A DNA stretch of 16,191 bases. It comes from Bacteroidales bacterium. Its GTDB lineage: Bacteria > Bacteroidota > Bacteroidia > Bacteroidales > Bacteroidaceae. Shown piece after piece: positions 13,818 to 16,191 of this stretch (the stretch's first letter is position 1; every line of letters starts with the position of its first letter). Made by a program: the position numbers and the translations under genes. Location: NCBI GenBank assembly GCA_004557185.1, contig SFEP01000071.1, positions 1 to 16,191 of the forward strand, read 5' to 3'. The notes below the pieces were generated by a model that made no database searches, was not told the origin of the DNA, and saw only the letters and a program-made list of their open reading frames with translations.

Positions 13818-14239
13818 AACCTATCACCCACCCCACCCTCACCCTCTTTCATCTTAGAAAAGGTGCATGGGGGTGGAAGTAAAGGGCCACACGGCCCGCT
13901 ACCGCCTCAACACGGGGCTGCTCAGCGCACAGCGAAATGACCGCGCAGCGGCCAAAAACACCTCAGGGGGCTTCGGAACACCATCCGAAGCCCCCTGACT
14001 GCATGTAGCCCTGCACGCAGCGTGCTGACCCTGCCCCACGCCCCCGCATTTCGGCATGCCGCTGTCCTATTTTGACAAGGCTTGAAGCCGATAGATACAT
14101 TCTGCGACAATGACTGCGTGGACGATTTGCTAAGTAGCATAGGGAAGTATCGCTCAACGGCTGTAAGTTACAAACATCGACATGGAACAGCCATTTAATT
14201 CCAGTACGGCATTTCACGAGAGCATGATACCTGCATACA
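13818..14239. other. Intergenic region between convergent genes
   Basis: It contains the large hairpin at 13963-13998, a small GGGCC/GGCCC hairpin (13884-13897) and a 33-codon open stretch ending at about 14199 (frame with CDNDCVDDLLSSIGKY) that has no start codon and is not recognised. Otherwise nothing is seen. Confidence 0.5.
13963..13998 (-). terminator. Strong hairpin, probable terminator between convergent genes
   Basis: Fifteen perfect base pairs (13963-13977 with 13984-13998) with a six-base loop. On the minus strand it is followed by GGTGTTTTTGG, suiting termination of transcripts from the HTH regulator; on the + strand it could end permease transcripts but lacks a T run. Confidence 0.6.
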
Positions 14240-14530
14240 TCACACAGGGCGCACGATGTCCACACGAAGGCCGAGTGCACCCATGATACGAAGGAACAGG
14301 CCGGCGCCGGGCTCAACAAGACCTTTCTCAATACGAGAGATATAAGACTTGTTTGTGCCAACCAGCTCAGCAAGCGCTTCCTGCGTGACGTGCTCCTGCT
14401 TACGGGCATCCTTTATCATCTCACCAACGCAATAGGCGTAGGCTTCCTTATGGAAGTCCTCACGCTGCTTGCTGCCTATCTTGCCATACTTAGCATCGAG
14501 TATTTCGTCGAAACTGCCTATCTTACTCAT
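14240..14530 (-). CDS. HTH XRE-family regulator, HigA-type antitoxin without partner toxin
   Basis: A protein of 96 residues. The N-terminal half is charged (about 1-40); an XRE helix-turn-helix occupies about 48-72 with VTQEALAELVGTNKSYISRIEKG, and the C-terminus has FLRIMGALGLRVDI. Length and layout match the antitoxin of Bacteroidetes HigBA/RelE-type pairs, in which the toxin gene lies immediately upstream. Here the upstream side holds only a dUTPase fragment on the opposite strand, so it is an orphan antitoxin or a stand-alone repressor. Its own promoter-like boxes lie directly before the ATG. Confidence 0.85.
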   Translation of the reverse strand: MSKIGSFDEILDAKYGKIGSKQREDFHKEAYAYCVGEMIKDARKQEHVTQEALAELVGTNKSYISRIEKGLVEPGAGLFLRIMGALGLRVDIVRPV

Positions 14531-14534
14531 GCCG

Positions 14535-14566
14535 CAAAAATAGAAGGAAGTTTACATATAAAGCAA
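14535..14566 (-). promoter_or_regulatory. Promoter of the HTH regulator
   Basis: On the minus strand TATTTTTG (14535-14542) fits TAnnTTTG, with TTG at 14564-14566 and a 21-base spacer. The -7 box ends only 4 bases before the start codon (14530), implying a leaderless or nearly leaderless mRNA. Confidence 0.5.
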
Positions 14567-14590
14567 CTTTTCATGATAAAATCATCAACA

Positions 14591-14686
14591 ATGGAAGTAA
14601 AAATCAAACTAATCAACCCCAAATGTATGCCAGTGCGCATGAGCACGCAGGCTGCTGGCTACGACGTGTTCGCCTCCAAACGAAAG
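14591..14686 (+). pseudogene. dUTPase N-terminal fragment
   Basis: Thirty-two codons from the ATG at 14591 resemble the start of dUTP pyrophosphatase: EVKIKLINPKCMPVRMS followed by the motif-1 sequence QAAGYDVFA. Intact dUTPases are about 140-190 residues with five motifs; after ASKR the frame carries no family similarity, and motifs 2-5 are missing. The enzyme, often also carried by phages and mobile elements, would hydrolyse dUTP to dUMP. This stub should be inactive. It lies 60 bases from the HTH regulator, divergent to it. Confidence 0.5.
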
Positions 14687-14780
14687 TACATGCGAAAGGG
14701 GCCGGTTGGTGGTTTTGTTAGCACTGCAGATGTTGGCTGCGCAATGCCTACAATAGGATGATTGTTCTTTTTTGCCCGAA

Positions 14781-15530
14781 TTACTTCACCATCACTTTAC
14801 GCGAGGTGCCATTCGTGTAGCGCACAATGGCGGGGCCGAAGTTGGGTTTGCCTGTGAGCGGCTTTCCGCTCAAGTCGTAGTAGCCTGCAATGCTGGGGGC
14901 GTTAGTTCCTACTACTGCGTTGTCAATACCGGTAGGCAACACCACAATGTCATACGCTGACCACGGCTCGACTCCCTGATAGATATTCTTGGCATCTTCG
15001 CTCACCACATAGACAGTCTGCAAGGGAGTATCACCGAAAAGATTGTTACCGGTTGAGGGAGGCTCTGCTGACAGCATGGTGATGGTGGTCAACTTATCGC
15101 AAACAGAGAAGCAGGCATCTCCCAAACTCGTTACGGAGCTGGGAAGGGTGATAGAGGTCAGGCTCTTGCAACTTCTGAAGCAAAGTTCACCCAAACTCGT
15201 AACGGAATTGGGAATGCTGACGGAGGTCAGGCTTTCGCATCCACAGAAGCAGTTCTCTCCTATACTCGTAACGGAATTGGGAATGGTGATGGAGGTCAGG
15301 GGGCAAAGGTAAAAGCAAAATTTCTCCAAAGACGTGAGGTTATTGGAGAGGGTGATGGAGGTCAAGCCGCTAAATCCGAAGCAGTAATATCCCACACTGG
15401 TCACCGACTCGGGCAGGGTGATGGAGGACAGACTCTTGCAATAAGCAGAATTTGCAAGTTGTTTAATATCAATAGTTTGTGCGATAAAAGGTAGAAAAGT
15501 GTTGGGGTGAATTCTGTGAAGGACAAAGAT
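14781..15530 (-). pseudogene. BspA-like leucine-rich repeat surface protein, 5' truncated
   Basis: The frame is open from the codon after a TAA at 15531-15533 to the stop at 14781, but has no ATG near its start; a GTG at 15404 is the only early alternative and lies inside a repeat. It encodes about six 23-residue LRR_5 units (pattern LTSITIPNSVTSIGENCF) followed by a C-terminal segment with GYYDLSGKPLTGKPNFGP and TSRKVMVK, which resembles the C-terminal tails of secreted Bacteroidetes proteins. Intact BspA-like proteins are longer and begin with a signal peptide, absent here. The partial LRR unit at IDIKQLANSAYCKSLSSITL (about 15430-15490) shows that coding once extended further. Such proteins bind host matrix proteins; this copy is probably broken. 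Confidence 0.7.
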
Positions 15531-15533
15531 TTA

Positions 15534-15715
15534 ACGTATTTAACTTCTTTAAATGGATAAAATTCAAGAAATGCCAACTGTAGATGGCAAAAATTAGTTA
15601 TATCAAACTCGACAAAAAAGCCATAGCGATTTTCGCCATGGCACATCTTTACTTTACCACAACCTGCCCCTGTGGTATTAGGGCTCTTCTCTAAACGGAG
15701 AGAATGCTGAGGAAC
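15534..15715. other. Decayed upstream part of the LRR gene, no intact gene
   Basis: A minus-strand frame is open from 15646, in a different phase from the LRR gene, and could be its frameshifted 5' part, but it lacks a signal peptide and clear repeat units. A short TTCTCT/AGAGAA hairpin (15687-15704) lies just after the DUF2188 stop codon. Confidence 0.35.
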
Positions 15716-15937
15716 TTATCCCCTTGGAGGGAATGGATCGTTTCCATAGGATTCTCTTTCTCGAATTTGACCATTGCTACCATGAATGAACAGCTCGGAA
15801 TGCTGATTCTTGGAAATTTGGCGAGCAGCGGCAATTGCGTCAGACTGCCTATCGAAGGTGGAAGTTAATCTCGAATTGCCTTCGCCTTTGATTCCCCACT
15901 TATCTCCTACTGGAACTACATGTTGATTCTTACCCAT
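15716..15937 (-). CDS. DUF2188 domain protein
   Basis: A complete 73-residue protein. The family pattern is clear: an N-terminal NQHVVPVGDKWGIKGEGN, a helix DAIAAARQISKNQ, then ELFIHGSNGQIRERESYGND and a PFPPRG tail. DUF2188 proteins are small, widely scattered, and of unknown function; plasmid, phage and island locations are common. The start codon is fixed by a strong Shine-Dalgarno sequence six bases upstream, unlike the core genes in this window. The neighbouring truncated genes suggest it arrived by transfer. Confidence 0.9.
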   Translation of the reverse strand: MGKNQHVVPVGDKWGIKGEGNSRLTSTFDRQSDAIAAARQISKNQHSELFIHGSNGQIRERESYGNDPFPPRG

Positions 15938-15943
15938 CTATTA

Positions 15944-15953
15944 CACCTCCTTT
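15944..15953 (-). promoter_or_regulatory. Strong Shine-Dalgarno sequence of the DUF2188 gene
   Basis: AAAGGAGGTG on the minus strand is close to a full anti-16S match and ends 6 bases before the ATG. Core genes here (rsfS, ftsH, cdsA) lack such a site, and Bacteroidetes rarely use one. Confidence 0.7.
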
Positions 15954-16024
15954 CTGCGCTCAGTTTTGACATATATGCCATAGCACACTTTTGTTCTTGC
16001 AAAATTTATCCCAAAGTCAAATAT

Positions 16025-16191
16025 ATGACAATTAACAATATCATTCTCATGTCCCTTCTCAAATCGCCTAGAAGGATCATCTCTGGTGCTCTGAAATCAG
16101 ATGACTTCGATGGAAATAGCGAGAAATGGCATAGGGGATGGATTGATCTATTTCTACACACTGTATCACGATGGTTTCAAATTTGGAGCTG
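16025..16191 (+). CDS. Unknown protein, 5' part, runs off the window
   Basis: Open from the ATG at 16025 (or 16049) to the last base, at least 55 codons. It reads as a plausible protein N-terminus: a basic SLLKSPRRIISGALKS stretch, then DDFDGNSEKWHRGWIDLF and a hydrophobic/aromatic segment. It is divergent from the DUF2188 gene and AT-rich like it. No ribosome binding site stands out and no family is recognised. Confidence 0.4.
   Translation, partial: MTINNIILMSLLKSPRRIISGALKSDDFDGNSEKWHRGWIDLFLHTVSRWFQIWS

Noticed and set aside
15040..15400. Regular repeats about 69 bases apart, possible CRISPR-like array
   Set aside because: They encode the 23-residue leucine-rich repeats of the BspA-like gene; there are no unique spacers and no cas genes.

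Overview
The window looks like a GC-rich member of the Bacteroidales, most likely Prevotellaceae. The evidence is the rsfS-ftsH-cdsA gene order, promoter-like sites of the Bacteroidetes type (TAnnTTTG, several with a TTG/TTTG box about 20 bases upstream), core genes that mostly lack a Shine-Dalgarno sequence, a BspA-type leucine-rich repeat protein and a Cu/Zn permease carrying an HMA domain. I could not run a database search, so the species is not assigned and all names rest on motif recognition.

Left edge (1-955): decayed sequence with a flavin-reductase fragment (-) and a composite intergenic repeat (517-792). Then come a small lipoprotein (956-1357, +) with a good promoter, a two-sided terminator, a YeiH-family transporter (1490-2530, -), two identical tRNA-Gln(CUG) genes (-) with a shared promoter and a strong terminator, and a membrane-anchored LTA-synthase-like sulfatase (2998-4989, -).

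Centre (5258-11495, +): a housekeeping run of rsfS (ribosome silencing), ftsH (membrane AAA+ protease) and cdsA (CDP-diacylglycerol synthase), then a membrane-anchored transglutaminase-like protein. After a 165-base gap follow a GT2 glycosyltransferase and a PglC/WbaP-type sugar-phosphate transferase, a plausible pair for starting and extending a surface glycan. A hairpin follows.

Right (11496-13817): a gene-poor stretch holds a second copy of the composite repeat (11797-12248) in the opposite orientation, so an 11 kb core block lies between inverted repeats. A small unknown ORF and the SO_0444-type Cu/Zn efflux permease with a C-terminal HMA domain follow.

Right edge (13818-16191): AT-richer and island-like. 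It holds an orphan HigA-type regulator, a dUTPase N-terminal stub, a 5'-truncated BspA-like LRR gene, a DUF2188 gene with an unusually strong Shine-Dalgarno sequence, and an unknown ORF running off the end. No complete new defence or mobile system is visible. The most unusual item is the inverted pair of composite repeats with several nested palindromes.
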